Assembly: GCA_947650365.1 (NCBI GenBank)
Contig: OX393549.1
Span: 27,991,209-28,055,208 of the forward strand
From: Chamaelirium japonicum
Taxonomy: Eukaryota; Streptophyta; Magnoliopsida; Liliales; Melanthiaceae
Direction: 5' to 3'
Length of the DNA stretch: 64,000 nucleotides
Part shown: positions 25,583 through 40,750 of the stretch, one piece after another
Position numbering within the stretch: the stretch's first letter is position 1
How the letters are laid out: every line of letters begins with the position of its first letter
The notes under the pieces: generated by a model
Seen by the model: only the letters and a program-made list of their open reading frames with translations
The model's database searches: none
Told to the model about the DNA's origin: nothing
Position numbers and translations under genes: made by a program

Positions 25583-28316
25583 CACGAATGTATCCATTCT
25601 AATTCATTCGTACGATCCATTCTAATTCATTAATATGATCCATTCTAACTCATTCGTACGATCCATTCTAATTCCTATGCACAAAGGTATCCATTCTAAT
25701 CCATTCATAGGATCCATTCTAATCCATTCGTACGATCCATTCTAATTCATTCGTATGATCCATTCTAATTCATTCGCTCGAATGTATCCTTTCTAATCCA
25801 TTCGTACGATCCATTCTAATCCATTCGTACGATCCATTCTAATTCGTTCGCATGAATGTAACCATTCTAATTCATTCATTTGATCCATTCTAATTCATTC
25901 GTACGATCCATTCTAATTCATTCGTCCGATCCATTCTAATTCATTTGCACGAATGTATCCATTCTAATTCATTCGTACGATCCATTCTAATTCATTCGTA
26001 CGATCCATTCTAATTCTTTCGTAAGATCCATTCTAATTCATTCGTACGATCCATTCTAATTCATTCGTACGATCCGTTCTAATTCATTCGCACGAATGTA
26101 TCCATTCTAGTTCATTCGTACGATCCATTCTAATTCATTCGTACGATCCATTCTAATTCATTCGCACGATCCATTCTAATTCATTCGTACGATCCATTCT
26201 AATTCATTCGCACGAATGTATCCATTCTAATTCATTCGTACGATCCATTCTAATTCATTCGTACGATCCATTCTAATTCATTCGTAAGATCCATTCTAAT
26301 TCATTCGTACGATCCATTCTAATTCATTCGTACGATCCATTCTAATTCATTCGCACGAATGTATCCATTCTAGTTCATTCATACGATCCATTCTAATTCA
26401 TTCGTACGATCTATTCTAATTCATTCGCACGATCCATTCAAATTCATTCGTACGATCAATTCTAATTCATTCGCACGAATGTATCCATTCTAATTCATTC
26501 GTACGATCCATTCTAATTCATTCATACGATCCATTTTAATTCATTCATACAATCCATTCTAATTCTTTCACACGATCCATTCTAATTCATTCGTAGGATC
26601 CATTCTAATTCATTCGTACAATCTATTCTATTTCATTCGTATGATCCATTCTTACTCATTCGTATGATCCATTCTAATTCATTCGCACGAATGTATCCAT
26701 TCTAATTCATTCGTATGAATCCATTCTAATTCATTCGTACAATCCATTCTATTTCATTCGTATGATCCATTCTTACTCATTCGTACGATCCATTCTAATT
26801 CATTCGTAAGATCCATTCTAATTCATTCGTACGATCCATTCTAATTCATTCGCATGATCCATTCTAATTCATTCATACAATCCATTCTAATTCATTCGGT
26901 ACGATCAATTCTAATTCATTCGCTCGAATGTATCCATTCTAATCCATTCGTACGATCCATTCTAATTCATTCGCATGAATGTAACCATTCTAATTCATTC
27001 ATTTGATCCATTCTAATTTATTCGTACGATCCATTCTAATTCATTAGCATGATCCATGCTAATTCATTCATTCGATCAATTCTAATTCATTAGCACGATC
27101 CATTCTAATTCATTCGTACGATCCATTCTAATTCATTCGCACGATCCATTCTAATTCATTCATAGGATCCATTCTAATTCATTCATACGATCTATTCTAA
27201 TTCTTTCGCACGAATGTATTCATTCTAATTCATTCGCACGAATATATACATTCTAATTCATTCGTACGAATCCATTTTAATTCATTCGTACAATCTATTC
27301 TATTTCATTCGTACGATCCATTCTAGTTCATTCGTACGATCCATTCTAATTCATTCGTACGATCCATTCTAATTCATTCGTACGATCCATTCTAATTAAT
27401 TCGTATGATCCATTCTAATTCATTCGTACGATCCATTCTAATTCATTCATACAATCCATTCTAATTCATTCGCACGAATGTATCCATTCTAATTAATTCG
27501 TACGATCCATTCTAATTCATTCGTATGATCCATTCTTATTCATTCGCACGATCTAGTCTAATGGATTCGCACGATTCATTCTAATTCATTCGCACGAATG
27601 TATCCATTATAATTCATTCATACGATCCATTCTAATTCATTCGTACGATCCATTCTAATTCATTCGCACAAAAGTATCCATTCTAATTCATTCGTACGAT
27701 GCATTCTAATTCATTCGTACGATCAATTCTAATTCATTCACAAAATCTATTCTAATTCATTCATACGATCCATTCTAATTCATTCGCACGATCCATTCTA
27801 ATTCATTCGTACGATCCATTCTAATTCTTTCACACGATCCATTCTAATTCATTCGTATGATCCATTCTAATTCATTCGCACGATCCATTCTAATTCATTC
27901 GTACAATCCATTCTAATTCATTCATACGATCCATTCTAATTCATTCGTACGATCCATTCTAATTCATTCGCACAAATGTATCCAATCTAATTTATTCATA
28001 CGATCCATTCTTACTCATTCGTATGATCCATTCTATTTCATTCGTACGATCTATTCTAATTCATTCGTACGATCCATTCTAATTCATTCGTACGATCCAT
28101 TCTAATTCCTTCGTACGATCCATTCTAATTCATTCGTACGATCCATTCTAATTCATTCATACAATCCATTCTAATTCTTTCACACGATCCATTCTAATTC
28201 ATTCGTACGATCCATTCTAATTCATTCGTGCAATCCATTCTATTTCATTCGTACGATCCATTCTTACTCATTCGTACGATCCATTCTAATTCATTCACAC
28301 GAATGTATCCATTCGT
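25583..28316 (+). repeat. Satellite block 31 (F)
   Basis: A 2.7 kb F block. It opens like blocks 13 and 19. A 179-bp module lies at 26284-26462, with a relative about 250 bp upstream. It ends at J1 reverse form (CATTCGTATGAATG 28310-28323, with one CpG transition). Confidence 0.93.
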
Positions 28317-29016
28317 ATGAATGAATTAGAATAGATTGTACGAATGAATTAGAATGGATCGTACGAATGAATTAGAATGGATCGTACGAAGGAATTAGAA
28401 TGGATCGTACGAATGAATTAGAATGGATCGTACGAATGAATTAGAATAGATCGTACGAATGAATTAGAATGGATCGTACGAAGGAATTAGAATGGATCGT
28501 ACGAATGAATTAGACTGGATCGTACGAATGATTTTGAATGGATACATTTGTGCGAATGAATCTAAATGGATTGTATGAATGAATTACAATGGATCGTACG
28601 AATGAATTAGAATGGATCGTACGAATGAATTAGAATAGCTCATACGAATGAATTAGAATGAATCGTATGAATGAATTAGAAAGGTTACATTCGTGCGAAT
28701 GAATTAGAATAGATCGTACGAATGAATTAGAATGGATCGTACGAATAAATTATAATGGATCGTTGGAATGAATTAGAATGGATCGTACGAATGAATTAGA
28801 ATGGATCCACGGAATGAGTTAGAATGGATCATACGAATGAATTAGAATGGATTGTACGAATGAATTAGAATGGATTGTGCGAATGAATTAGAATGGATCG
28901 TATGAATGAATAAGAATGGATCGTACGAATGAATTAGAATGGATCGTGCGAATGAATTAGCATGAATCGTACGAATGTATTAGAATGGATCATACGAATG
29001 AATTAGAATGAATCGT
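28317..29016 (-). repeat. Satellite block 32 (R)
   Basis: It runs from J1 to J7 (CGTACG 29014-29019). The last 503 bp are a diagnostic module. Confidence 0.93.
28511..29013 (-). repeat. 503-bp module, copy 1
   Basis: It begins TAGACTGGATCG, passes GAATCTAAATGG, TTACAATGG, GGAATGAGTTAG and TTAGCATGAATCG, and ends at J7. The same ordered markers occur at 54852-55354 (503 bp) and 63451-63930 (480 bp). Confidence 0.88.
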
Positions 29017-29775
29017 ACGATCCATTCTAATTCAATCGTCCGATCCATTCTAATTCATTCGCATGAATGTATCCATTCTAATTCATTCGTACAATCCATT
29101 CTATTTCATTCGTACGATCCATTCTTACTCATTCGTATGATCCATTCTAATTTATTCGTATGATCCATTCTAATTCATTCGTACGATCCATTCTAATTCA
29201 TTCATACGATCCATTCTAATTCATTCGCACGATCCATTCTAATTCATTCATACGGTCCATTCTAATTCATTCATACGATCCATTCTAATTCATTCCTACA
29301 ATCCATTCTAATTCATTCGCCCGATCCATTCTAATTCATTCATACGATCCATTCTATTCGAATGGATCATGCGATCCATTCGAATTCATTCGCACGATCC
29401 ATTCTAATTCATTCATACGATCCATTCTAATTCATTCAAACAATGCATTCTAATTCTTTCACACGATCCATTCTAATTCATTCGTACGATCCATTCTAAT
29501 TCATTCGTACAATCCATTCTATTTCATTTGTACGATCCATTCTTACTCATTCGTATGATCCATTCTAATTCATTCGTACGATCCATTCTAATTCATTTGT
29601 ACGATCCATTCTAATTCATTCGTACAATCCATTCTATTTCATTCGTACGATCGATTCTCACTCATTCGTATGATCCATTCTAATTCATTCGCATGAATGT
29701 ATCCATTCTAATTCATTCATACAATCCATTCTAATTCATTCCGTACGATCCATTCTAATTCATTCGTACAATCGT
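29017..29775 (+). repeat. Satellite block 33 (F)
   Basis: It contains the reversed 28-bp dyad 29357-29384. It ends at an unclassified CGTACG turn (29773-29778). Confidence 0.92.
29357..29384. repeat. 28-bp inverted repeat, reversed copy
   Basis: TTCGAATGGATC, ATGC, GATCCATTCGAA. This is the exact reverse complement of 1705-1732, and its flank CCATTCTATTCG is the reverse of the flank there. Confidence 0.9.
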
Positions 29776-30198
29776 ACGAATGAATTAGAATGGATCGTAC
29801 GAATGAATTAGAATAGATTGTGCGAATAAATTAGAATGGATCGTACGAATGAATTAGAATGGATCGTACGAATGAATTCGAATGGATCATACAAATGAGA
29901 AAGAATGGATCGTACAAATGAATTAGAATGGATCGTACGAATAATTAGAATGGATCGTACGAATAAATTAGAATGGATACATTCGTCCGAATGAATTAGA
30001 ATGGATCATACGAATGAGTAAGAATGGATCGTACGAATGAAATAGAATAGATTGTGCGAATGAATTAGAATGGATCCTACGAATGAATTAGAATGGATCG
30101 TGTGAAAGAATTAGAATGGATTGTATGAATGAATTAGAATGAATCGTATGAATGAATTAGAATGGATCGTGCGAATGAATTCGAATGGATCGTACGAA
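29776..30198 (-). repeat. Satellite block 34 (R)
   Basis: It ends at GAATTC 30196-30201 (J4). Confidence 0.92.
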
Positions 30199-33100
30199 TT
30201 CATTCTAATTCATTCATACAATCCATTCTAATTCTTTCACACGATCCATTCTAATTCATTTGTACGTTCCATTCTAATTCATTAGCACGATCCATGCTAA
30301 TTCATTCGTTTGATCAATTCTAATTCATTAGCACGATCCATTCTAATTCATTCATACGATCCATTCTAATTCATTCGCACGATCCATTCTAATTCATTTA
30401 TAGGATCCATTCTAATTCATTCATACGATCTATTCTAATTCTTTCACACGAATATATCCATTCTAATTCGTTTGCACGAATGTATTCATTCTAATTCATT
30501 CGTACGATCCATTCTAATTCATTCGCACGATCCATTCTAATTCATTCGTACGATCAATTCTAATTCATTCGCACGAATGTATCCATTCTAATTCATTCGT
30601 ACGATCCATTCTAATTCATTCATAGGATCCATTCTAATTCATTCATACAATCCATTCTAATTCATTCGCACGAATGTATCCATTCTAATTCATTCGTACG
30701 ATCAGTTCTAATTCATTCACAAAATCTATTCTAATTCATTCATACGATCCATTCTAATTCATTCACACGAATGTATCCATTCTAATTCATTCATACGATC
30801 CATTCTAATTCATTCGTACGATCCATTCTAATTCATTCATACGATCCATTCTAATTCATTCATACAATCCATTCTAATTCTTTCACACGATCCATTCTAA
30901 TTCATTCGTAGGATCCATTCTAATTCATTCGCACAATCCATTCTAATTCATTCGTACAATCCATTCTAATTCATTCGTATGATCCATTCTAACTCATTCG
31001 GTGGATCCATTCTAATTCATTCGTACGATCCATTCTAATTCATTCCCACGATCCATTCTAATTTATTCGTACGATCCATTCTAATTCATTCGTACGATCT
31101 ATTCTAATTCACTCGCACGAATGTAACCATTCTAATTCATTCATACGATTCATTCTAATTCATTCGTATGAGCTATTCTAATTCATTCGTACGATCCATT
31201 CTAATTCATTCGTACGATCCATTGTAATTCATTCGTCAGATCCATTCTAATTCATTCGCACGATCCATTCTAATTCATTCGTCCGATCCATTCTAATTCT
31301 AATTCATTCTAATTTCATTCATAGGATCCATTCTTATTCATTCGCATAATCCATTCTAATTCATTCGCACGAATGTATCCATTCTAATTCATTCGTACGA
31401 TCCATTCTAATTCATTCATACGATCCATTCTAATTCATTCGTATGATCCATTCTAATTAATTCGTATGATCCATTCTAATTCATTCGTACGATCCATTCT
31501 AATTCATTCATACAATCCATTCTAATTCATTCGCACGAATGTATCCATTCTAATTCATTCGTACGATCCATTCTAATTCATTCGTATGATCTATTCTTAT
31601 TCATTCGCACGATCCAGTCTAATTGATTCGCACGATCCATTCTAATTCATTCGCACGAATGTATCCATTCTAATTCATTCGTACGATCCATTCTAATTCA
31701 TTAATATGATCCATTCTAATTCATTCGTACGATCCATTCTAATTCATATGCACAAAGGTATCCATTCTAATCCATTCGTAGGATCCATTCTAATCCATTC
31801 GTACGATCCATTCTAATTCATTCGTACGATCCATTCTAATTCATTCGCTCGAATGTATCCATTCTAATCCATTCGTACGATCCATTCTAATCCATTCGTG
31901 CGATCCATTCTAATTCATTCGCATGAATGTAACCATTCTAATTCATTCATTTGATCCATTCCAATTCATTCGTATGATCCATTCTAATTCATTCGTCCGA
32001 TCCATTCTAATTCATTCGCACGAATGGATACATTCTAGTTCATTCGTACGATCCATTCTAATTCATTCATACGATCCATTCTAATTCATTCGTACGATCC
32101 ATTCTAATTCATCCATACAATCCATTCGAATTCATTCGCACGATCCATTCTAATTCACTCATACGATCCATTCTAATACATTCATACGATCCATTCTAAT
32201 TCATTTGCACGAATATATCCATTCTAATTCATTCGTACGATCAATTCTTATTCCTTCGTACGATCCATTCTAATTCATTCGTACGATCCATTCTAATTTA
32301 TTCATACGATCCGTTCTAATTCATTCGTACGATCCATTCTAATTCATTCGCACAAATGTATCGATTCTAATTCATTCGTACGATCCATTCTAATTCATTC
32401 GTACGATCCAGTCTAATTCATTCGTAAGATCCATTCTAATTCATTCGTACGATCCATTCTAATTCATTCGTACAATCCATTCTAGTTCATTCGCGAATGT
32501 ATCCATTCTAATTCATTCGTACGATCCATTCTAATTCATTCGTACGATCCATTCTAATTCATTCGTACGATCCATTCTAATTCATTCATATGATCTATTC
32601 TTATTCATTCATACAATCCATTCTAATTCTTTCACACGATCCATTCTAATTCATTCGTACGATCCATTCTAATTCATTCGTACGATCGATTCTAATTCAT
32701 TCATACAATCCATTCTAATTCATTCGCACGAATATACCCATTCTAATCCATTGGTATGATCCATTCTAATCCATTCGTACGATCCATTCTAATTCATTCG
32801 CATGAATGTAACTATTCTAATTCATTCATTTGATCCATTCTAATTCATTCGTATGATCCATTCTAATTCATTCGTCCGATCCATTCTAATTCATTCGCAC
32901 GAATGTATCCATTCTAATTCATTCGTACGATCCATTCTAATCCATTCTAATTCTTTCACACAATCCATTCTAATTCATTCGTAGGATCCATTCTAATTCA
33001 TTCGTACAATCTATTCTATTTCATTCGTACGATCCATTCTTACTCATTCATATGATCCATTCTAATTCATTCGGACTAGTGTATCCATTCTAATTTATTC

Positions 33101-33475
33101 GTACGATCCATTCTAAATCATTCGTAAGATCCATTCTAATTCATTCGTACGATCCATTCTAATTCATTCGTACGATCCATTCTAATTCATTCGCACGAAT
33201 GTATCCATTCTAGTTCATTCGTACGATCCATTCTAATTCATTCGTACGATCCATTCTAATTCATTCGCACGATCCATTCTAATTCATTCGTACGATCCAT
33301 TCTAATTCATTCATACGATCCATTCTAATTCATTCGTACGATCTATTGTAATTCATTCGTACGATCCATTCTAATTCATTCGTACGATCCATTCTAATTC
33401 CTTCGTACGATCCATTCTAATTCATTCGTACGATCCATTCTAATTCATTCGTACAATCTATTCTAATTCATTCGT
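30199..33475 (+). repeat. Satellite block 35 (F), longest F block
   Basis: 3.3 kb of F. It contains GGTGGATCC (about 31010), CCCACG (31045) and GAGCTATTC (31170), matching block 3. An irregular TCTAATTCTAATTCATTC stutter lies near 31294. It ends at J1, 33469-33482. Confidence 0.93.
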
Positions 33476-34218
33476 ACGAATGGATACATTCGTGTGAATG
33501 AATTAGAATGGATCGTACGAATGAGTAAGAATGGATCGTACGAATGAAATAGAATGGATTGCACGAATGAATTAGAATGGATCGTACGAATGAATTAGAA
33601 TGGATCGTGTGAAAGAATTAGAATGGATTGTACGAATGAATTAGAATGGATCGTACGAAGGAATTCGAATGGATCGTACGAATGAATTAGAATGGATCGT
33701 ACGAATGAATTAGAATAGATCGTACGAATGAATTAGAATGGATCGTACGAATGAATTAAAATGGATCGTGTGAAAGAATTAGAATGGATCGTACGAATGA
33801 ATTAGAATGGATCGTGCAAATGAATTAGAATGGATCGTACGAATGAATTAGAATGGATCAAATGAATGAATTAAAATGGTTACATTCATGCGAATGAATT
33901 AGAATGGATCGTACGAATGGATTAGAATGGATCGTACGAATGGATTAGAATGGATACATTCGAGCGAATGATTTAGAATGGATCGTACGAATGAAATTAG
34001 AATGGATCGTACGAATGAATTAGAATAGATCGTACGAATGAATTAGAATGGATCGTACGAATGAATTAGAATGGATCGTGTGAAAGAATTAGAATGGATC
34101 GTACGAATGAATTAGAATGGATCGTGCGAATGAATTAGAATGGATCATACGAATGAATTAGAATGGATCGTGCTAATGAATTAGAATTGATCGAACGAAT
34201 GAATTAGCATGGATCGTG
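33476..34218 (-). repeat. Satellite block 36 (R)
   Basis: It runs from J1 to J6 (TGCA 34217-34220). A one-base insertion, GAATGAAATTAG, near 33987 recurs near 57560. Confidence 0.92.
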
Positions 34219-34663
34219 CATTCGTACGATCCATTCTAATTCATTCGTACGATCCATTCTAATTCTTTCGTACGATCCATTCTAATTCATTCGGACTATC
34301 CATTCTAATTCATTCGCACGAATGTATCCATTCTAGTTCATTCGTACGATCCATTATAATTCATTCGTACGATCAATTCTAATTCATTCGCACGATCAAT
34401 TCTAATTCATTCGTACGATCCATTCTTATTCATTCGTATGATCCATTCTAATTCATTCGGACGAATGTATCCATTCTAATTTATTCGTACGATCCATTCT
34501 AATTCAATCGTACGATCCATTCTAATTCATTCGTCCGATCCATTCTAATTCATTCGCACGAATGTATCCATTCTAATTCATTCGTACGGTCTATTCTAAT
34601 TCATTCGCACAATCCATTCTATTTCATTCGTACGATCCATTCTTACTCATTCGTATGATCCAT
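34219..34663 (+). repeat. Satellite block 37 (F)
   Basis: It runs from J6 to J2 (34658-34670). Confidence 0.92.
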
Positions 34664-35012
34664 TATGGATACATTCGTGCGAATGAATTAGAATGGATCA
34701 TACGAATGAGTAAGAATGGATCGTACGAATGAAATAGAATGGATTGTGCGAATGAATTAGAATGGATCGTACGAATGAATTAGAATGGATCGTGTGAAAA
34801 AATTAGAATGGATTGTATGAATGAATTAGAATAGATCGTATGAATGAATTAGAATGGATCGTACGAATGAATTAGAATGGATCGTACGAATGAACTTTAA
34901 TGGATACATTCGTGCGAATGAATTAGAATGGATCGAACGAATGAATTAGAATGGATCGTACGAATGAATTAGAATGGATCTTACGAATGAATTAGAATGG
35001 ATCGTACGAATG
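34664..35012 (-). repeat. Satellite block 38 (R)
   Basis: It runs from J2 to J6 in reverse form (TGCA 35011-35014). It matches block 58 in both length (349 bp) and ends. Confidence 0.93.
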
Positions 35013-35445
35013 CACGATCCATGCTAATTCATTCGTTCGATCAATTCTAATTCATTAGCACGATCCATTCTAATTCATTCGTACGATCCATTCTAATTCA
35101 TTCGCACGATCAATTCTAATTCATTCGTACGATCCATTCTAATTCTTTCACACGATCCATTCTAATTCATTCGTACGATCCATTCTAATTCATTCGTACG
35201 ATCTATTCTAATTCATTCGTACGATCCATTCTAATTTATTCGTACGATCCATTCTAATTCCTTCGTACGATCCATTCTAATTCATTCATACAATCCATTC
35301 TAATTCTTTCACACGATCCATTCTAATTCATTCGTACGATCCATTCTAATTCATTCGTGCAATCCATTCTATTTCATTCATACGATCCATTCTTACTCAT
35401 TCGTACGATCCATTCTAATTCATTCACACGAATGTATCCATTCGT
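35013..35445 (+). repeat. Satellite block 39 (F)
   Basis: It runs from J6 to J1 reverse form (35439-35452). Confidence 0.92.
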
Positions 35446-36581
35446 ACGAATGAATTAGAATAGATTGTACGAATGAATTAGAATGGATCGTACGAATGAA
35501 TTAGAATGGATCGTACGAAGGAATTAGAATGGATCGTACGAATGAATTAGAATGGATCGTACGAATGAATTAGAATAGATCGTACGAATGAATTAGAATG
35601 GATCGCACAAAGGAATTAGAATGGATTGTACGAATGAATTAGAATGGATATATTCGTGCAAATGAATTAGAATGGATCGTATGAATGTATTAGAATGGAT
35701 CGTATGAGTGAATTAGAATGGATCGTACGAATGAGAATGGATTGTATGAATGAATTAGAATGGATCGTACGAATGAATTAGAATGGATCGTATGAATGAA
35801 TTAGAATGGATCGTACGAATGAATTAGAATGGATCGTGCGAATGAATTAGAATGGATCGTACGAATGAATTAGAATGGATCGTACGAATAAATTACAATG
35901 GATACATTCGTCCGAATGAATTAGAATGGATCATACGAATGAGTAAGAATGGATCGTACGAATGAAATAGAATAGATTGTACGAATGAATTAGAATGGAT
36001 CCTACGAATGAATTAGAATGGATCGTGTGAAAGAATTAGAATGGATTGTATGAATGAATTAGAATGGATCGTATGAAAGAATCAGAATGGATCGTACGAA
36101 TGAGTTAGAATGGATCGTACGAATGAATTAGAATGGATCTTACGAATGAATTAGAATGGATCGTACGAATGAATTAGAATGGATCGTACGAATGAATTAG
36201 AATGGATACATTCGTGCGAATGAATTAGAATGGATCGGACGAATGAATTAGAATGGATCGTACGATTAAATTAGAATGGATCAAATGAATGTATTAGAAT
36301 GGTTACATTCATGCGAATGAAATAGAATGGATCGTACGAATGGATTAGAATGGATCGTACGAATGGATTAGAATGGATACATTCGAGCGAATGAATTAGA
36401 ATGGATCGTACGAATGAATTAGAATGGATCGTACGAATGGATTAGAATGGATCCTACGAATGGATTAGAATGAATACCTTTGTGCATATGAATTAGAATG
36501 GATCGTACGAATGAATTAGAATGGATCATATTAATGAATTAGAATGGATCGTACGAATGAATTAGAATGGATACATTCGTG
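35446..36581 (-). repeat. Satellite block 40 (R)
   Basis: It runs from J1 to a J5 variant (GTGGAC 36579-36584). A short unit, GAATGAGAATGG, lies near 35728. Confidence 0.92.
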
Positions 36582-38010
36582 GACGATCCATTCTAATTCA
36601 TTCGCACGAATGTATCCATTCTAATTCATTCGTACGATCCATTCTAATTCATTAATATGATCCATTCTATTTCATTCGTACGATCCATTCTTACTCATTC
36701 GTATGATCAATTCTAATTCATTCGCACGAATGTATCCATTCTAAATCATTCGTACGATCCATTCTAATTCATTCGTACGATCCATTCTAAATCATTCATA
36801 CAATCCATTCTATTTCATTCGTACGATCAATTCTAATTCATTAGCACGATCCATTCTAATTCATTCATACGATCCGTTCTAATTCATTCATACGATCCAT
36901 TCTAATTCATTCGTCCGATCCATTCTAATTCATTCGCACGAATGTATCCATTCTAATTCATTCGTACGATCCATTCTAATTCATTCGTACGATCCATTCT
37001 AATTCATTCGTAAGATCCATTCTAATTCATTCGTACGATCCATTCTAATTCATTCGTATGATCCATTCTAATTCATTCAAATGAATGTATCCATTCTAGT
37101 TCATTCGTACGATCCATTCTAATTCATTCGTACGATCCATTCTAATTCATTCGCACGATCCATTCTAATTCATTCGTACGATCCATTCTAATTCATTCAT
37201 ACGATCCATTCTAATTCATTCGTACGATCCATTCGAATTCATTCGCACAAATGTATCCATTCTAATTCATTCGTACGATCCATTCTAATTCATTCGCACG
37301 ATCCATTCTAATTCATTCGTACGATCCATTCTAATTCATTCGCACGATCTGTTCTTATTCATTGATATGATCTATTCTAATTCATTCATACAATCCATTC
37401 TAATTCTTTCTCACAATCCATTCTAATTCATTCGTACGATCCATTCTAATTCATTCGCACAATCCATTCTATTTCATTCGTACGATCCATTCTTACTCAT
37501 TGGTACGATCCATTCTAATTCATTCGCACGAATGTATCCATTCTAATTCATTCGTACGAATCCATTCTATTTCATTCGTACAATCTATTCTATTTCATTC
37601 GTACGATCCATTCTTACTCATTCGTATGATCCATTCTAATTCATTCGGACGAATGTATCCATTCTAATTTATTCGTACGATCTATTCTAATTCATTCGTG
37701 CGATCCATTCAAATTCATTCGTACGATCCATTCTAATTCATTCGTCCGATCTATTCTAATTCATTCGCACGAATGTATCCATTCTAATTCATTCGTACGA
37801 TCCATTCTAATTCATTCGTAAGATCCATTCTAATTCATTCGTACGATCCATTCTAATTCATTCGTACGATCCATTCTAATTCATTCGCACGAATGTATCC
37901 ATTCTAGTTCATTCGTACGATCCATTCTAATTCATTCGTACGATCCATTCTAATTCATTCGCACGATCCATTCTAATTCATTCGCACGATCCATTCTAAT
38001 TCATTCGTAC
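36582..38010 (+). repeat. Satellite block 41 (F)
   Basis: It ends in an unclassified abrupt join, CGTAC|GTTAGAATGG, at 38010/38011. The right side lacks the first part of its unit. Confidence 0.92.
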
Positions 38011-40123
38011 GTTAGAATGGATCGTACGAATGAATTAGAATGGATCGTGTGAAAGAATTAGAATGGATCGTACGAATGAATTAGAATGGATCGTGCGAAT
38101 GAATTAGAATAGATCGTACGAATGAATTAGAATGGATCGTACGAAGGAATTAGAATGGATCGTATGAATGAATTAGAATGGATAAATTCGTGCAAATGAA
38201 TTAGAATGGATCGTATGAATGTATTAGAATGGATCGTATGAGTAAATTAGAATGGATCGTACGAATGAATTAGAATGGATTGTATGAATGAATTAGAATG
38301 GATCGTACGAATGAATTAGAATGGATCATACGAATGAATTAGAATGGATCGTACGAATGAATTAGAATGGATCGTACGAATGAATTAGAATGGATACATT
38401 CGTGCGAATGAATTAGAATGGATTGTGCGAATGAATTAGAATGGATCGTACGAATGAATTAGAATGGATTGTACGAATGAATTTGAATGGATATATTCGT
38501 GCAAATGAATTAGAATGGATCGTATGAATGTATTAGAATGGATCTTATGAGTGAATTAGAATGGATCGTACGAATGAATTAGAATGGATTGTATGAATGA
38601 ATTAGAATTGATCGTACGAATGAATTAGAATGGATCATATGAATTAATTAGAAAGGATCATACAAATGAATTAGAATGGATCGTACGAATGAATTAGAAT
38701 GGATCGTACGAATGAATTAGAATGGATACATTCGTGCGAATGAATTAGAATGGATTGTGCGAATGAATAAGAACAGATCGTGCGAATGAATTAGAATGGA
38801 CCGTACGAATGAATTAAAATGGATCATGCGAATGAATTAGAATTGATCGTACGAATGAATTAGAATGGATGCATTTGTGCGAATGAATTAGAATGGATCG
38901 TACGAATGAATTAGAATGGATCGTATGAATGAAGTAGAATGGATCGTACGAATGAATTAGAATGGATCGTGCGAATGAATTAGAATGGATCGTACGAATG
39001 AATTAGAATGGATCGTGTGAAAGAATTAGAATGGATCGTACGAATGAATTAGAATGGATCGTGCGAATGAATTAGAATGGATCGTACGAATGAATTAGAA
39101 TGGATACATTTGTGCGAATGAATTAGAATGGATCGTATGAATGAATTAGAATGGATCGTACGAATGAATTAGAATGGATCGTGCGAATGAATTAGAATGG
39201 ATCGTACGAATGAATTAGAATGGATCGTAAGAATGAACTAGAATGGATACATTCGTGCGAATGAATTAGAATGGATCGTACGAATGAATTAGAATGGATC
39301 GTACGAATGAATTAGAATGGATCGTGCGAATGAATTAGAATGGATCGTACGAATGAATTAGAATGGATCGTACGAATGAACTAGAATGGATACATTCGTG
39401 CGAATGAATTAGAATGGATCGTACGAATGAATTAGAATGGATCGTACGAATGAATTAGAATGGATCTTACGAATGAATTAGAATGGATCGTACGAATAAA
39501 TTAGAATGGATCGTACGAATGAATTAGAATGGATACATTCGTGCGAATGAATTAGAATGGATCGGACGAATGAATTAGAATGGATTATACGAATGAATTA
39601 GAATGGATCGTATCAATGAATTAGAATGGATCGTACGAATAAATTAGAATGGATATATTCGTCCGAATGAATTAGAATGGATCATACGAACGAGTAAGAA
39701 TGGATCGTACGAATGAAATAAAATATATTGTACGAATGAATTAGAATGGATCCTACGAATGAATTAGAATGGATCGTGTGAAAGAATTAGAATGGATTGT
39801 ATGAATGAATTAGAATGGATCGTATGAAAGAGTTAGAATGGATCGTACGAATGAATTAGAATGGATCGTACGAATAAATTAGAATGGATACATTCATCCG
39901 AATAAATTAGAATGGATCATACGAATGACTAAGAATTGATCGTACGAATGAAATAGAATAGATTGTACGAATGAATTAGAATGGATCATACGAATGAGTA
40001 AGAATGGATCGTACGAATGAAATAGAATAGATTGTACGAATGAATTAGAATGGATCCTACGAATGAATTAGAATAGATCGTGTGAAAGAATTAGAATGGA
40101 TTGTATGAATGAATTAGAATAAA
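38011..40123 (-). repeat. Satellite block 42 (R)
   Basis: 2.1 kb. The ATTCGTGCAAATG marker occurs near 38187 and 38497, giving a ~310-bp local repeat. It ends at AAATTC 40121-40126, a J4 copy with one change. Confidence 0.92.
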
Positions 40124-40750
40124 TTCGTACGATCCATTCGAATTCATTCGCACGATCCATTCTAATTCATTCATACGATCCATTCTAATTCATTCATACA
40201 ATCCATTCTAATTCTTTCACACGATCCATTCTAATTCAGTCGTAGGATCCATTCTAATTCATTCGTACAATCTATTCTATTTCATTCGTACGATCCATTC
40301 TTACTCATTCGTATGATCTATTCTAATTCATTCGGACGAATGTATCCATTCTAATTTATTCGTACGATCCATTCTAAATCATTCGTACGATCCATTCTAA
40401 TTCATTCGTCCGATCCATTCTAATTCATTCGTCCGATCCATTCTAATTCATTCGCACGAATGTATCCATTATAATTCATTCGTACGATCCATTCTAATTC
40501 ATTCGTACAATCCATTCTAATTCATTCGTACGATCCATTCTAATTCATTCGCACGAATGTATCCATTCTAGTTCATTCGTACGATCCATTCTAATTCATT
40601 CGTACGATCCATTCTAATTCATTCGCACGATCCATTCTAATTCATTCGTACGATCCATTCTAATTCATTCGCACAAATGTATCCATTCTAATTCATTCGT
40701 ACGATCCATTCTAATTCATTCGCACGATCCATTCTAATTCATTCGTACGA
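40124..40750 (+). repeat. Satellite block 43 (F)
   Basis: It runs from J4 to an unclassified turn on CGATCG (40748-40753). Confidence 0.92.
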
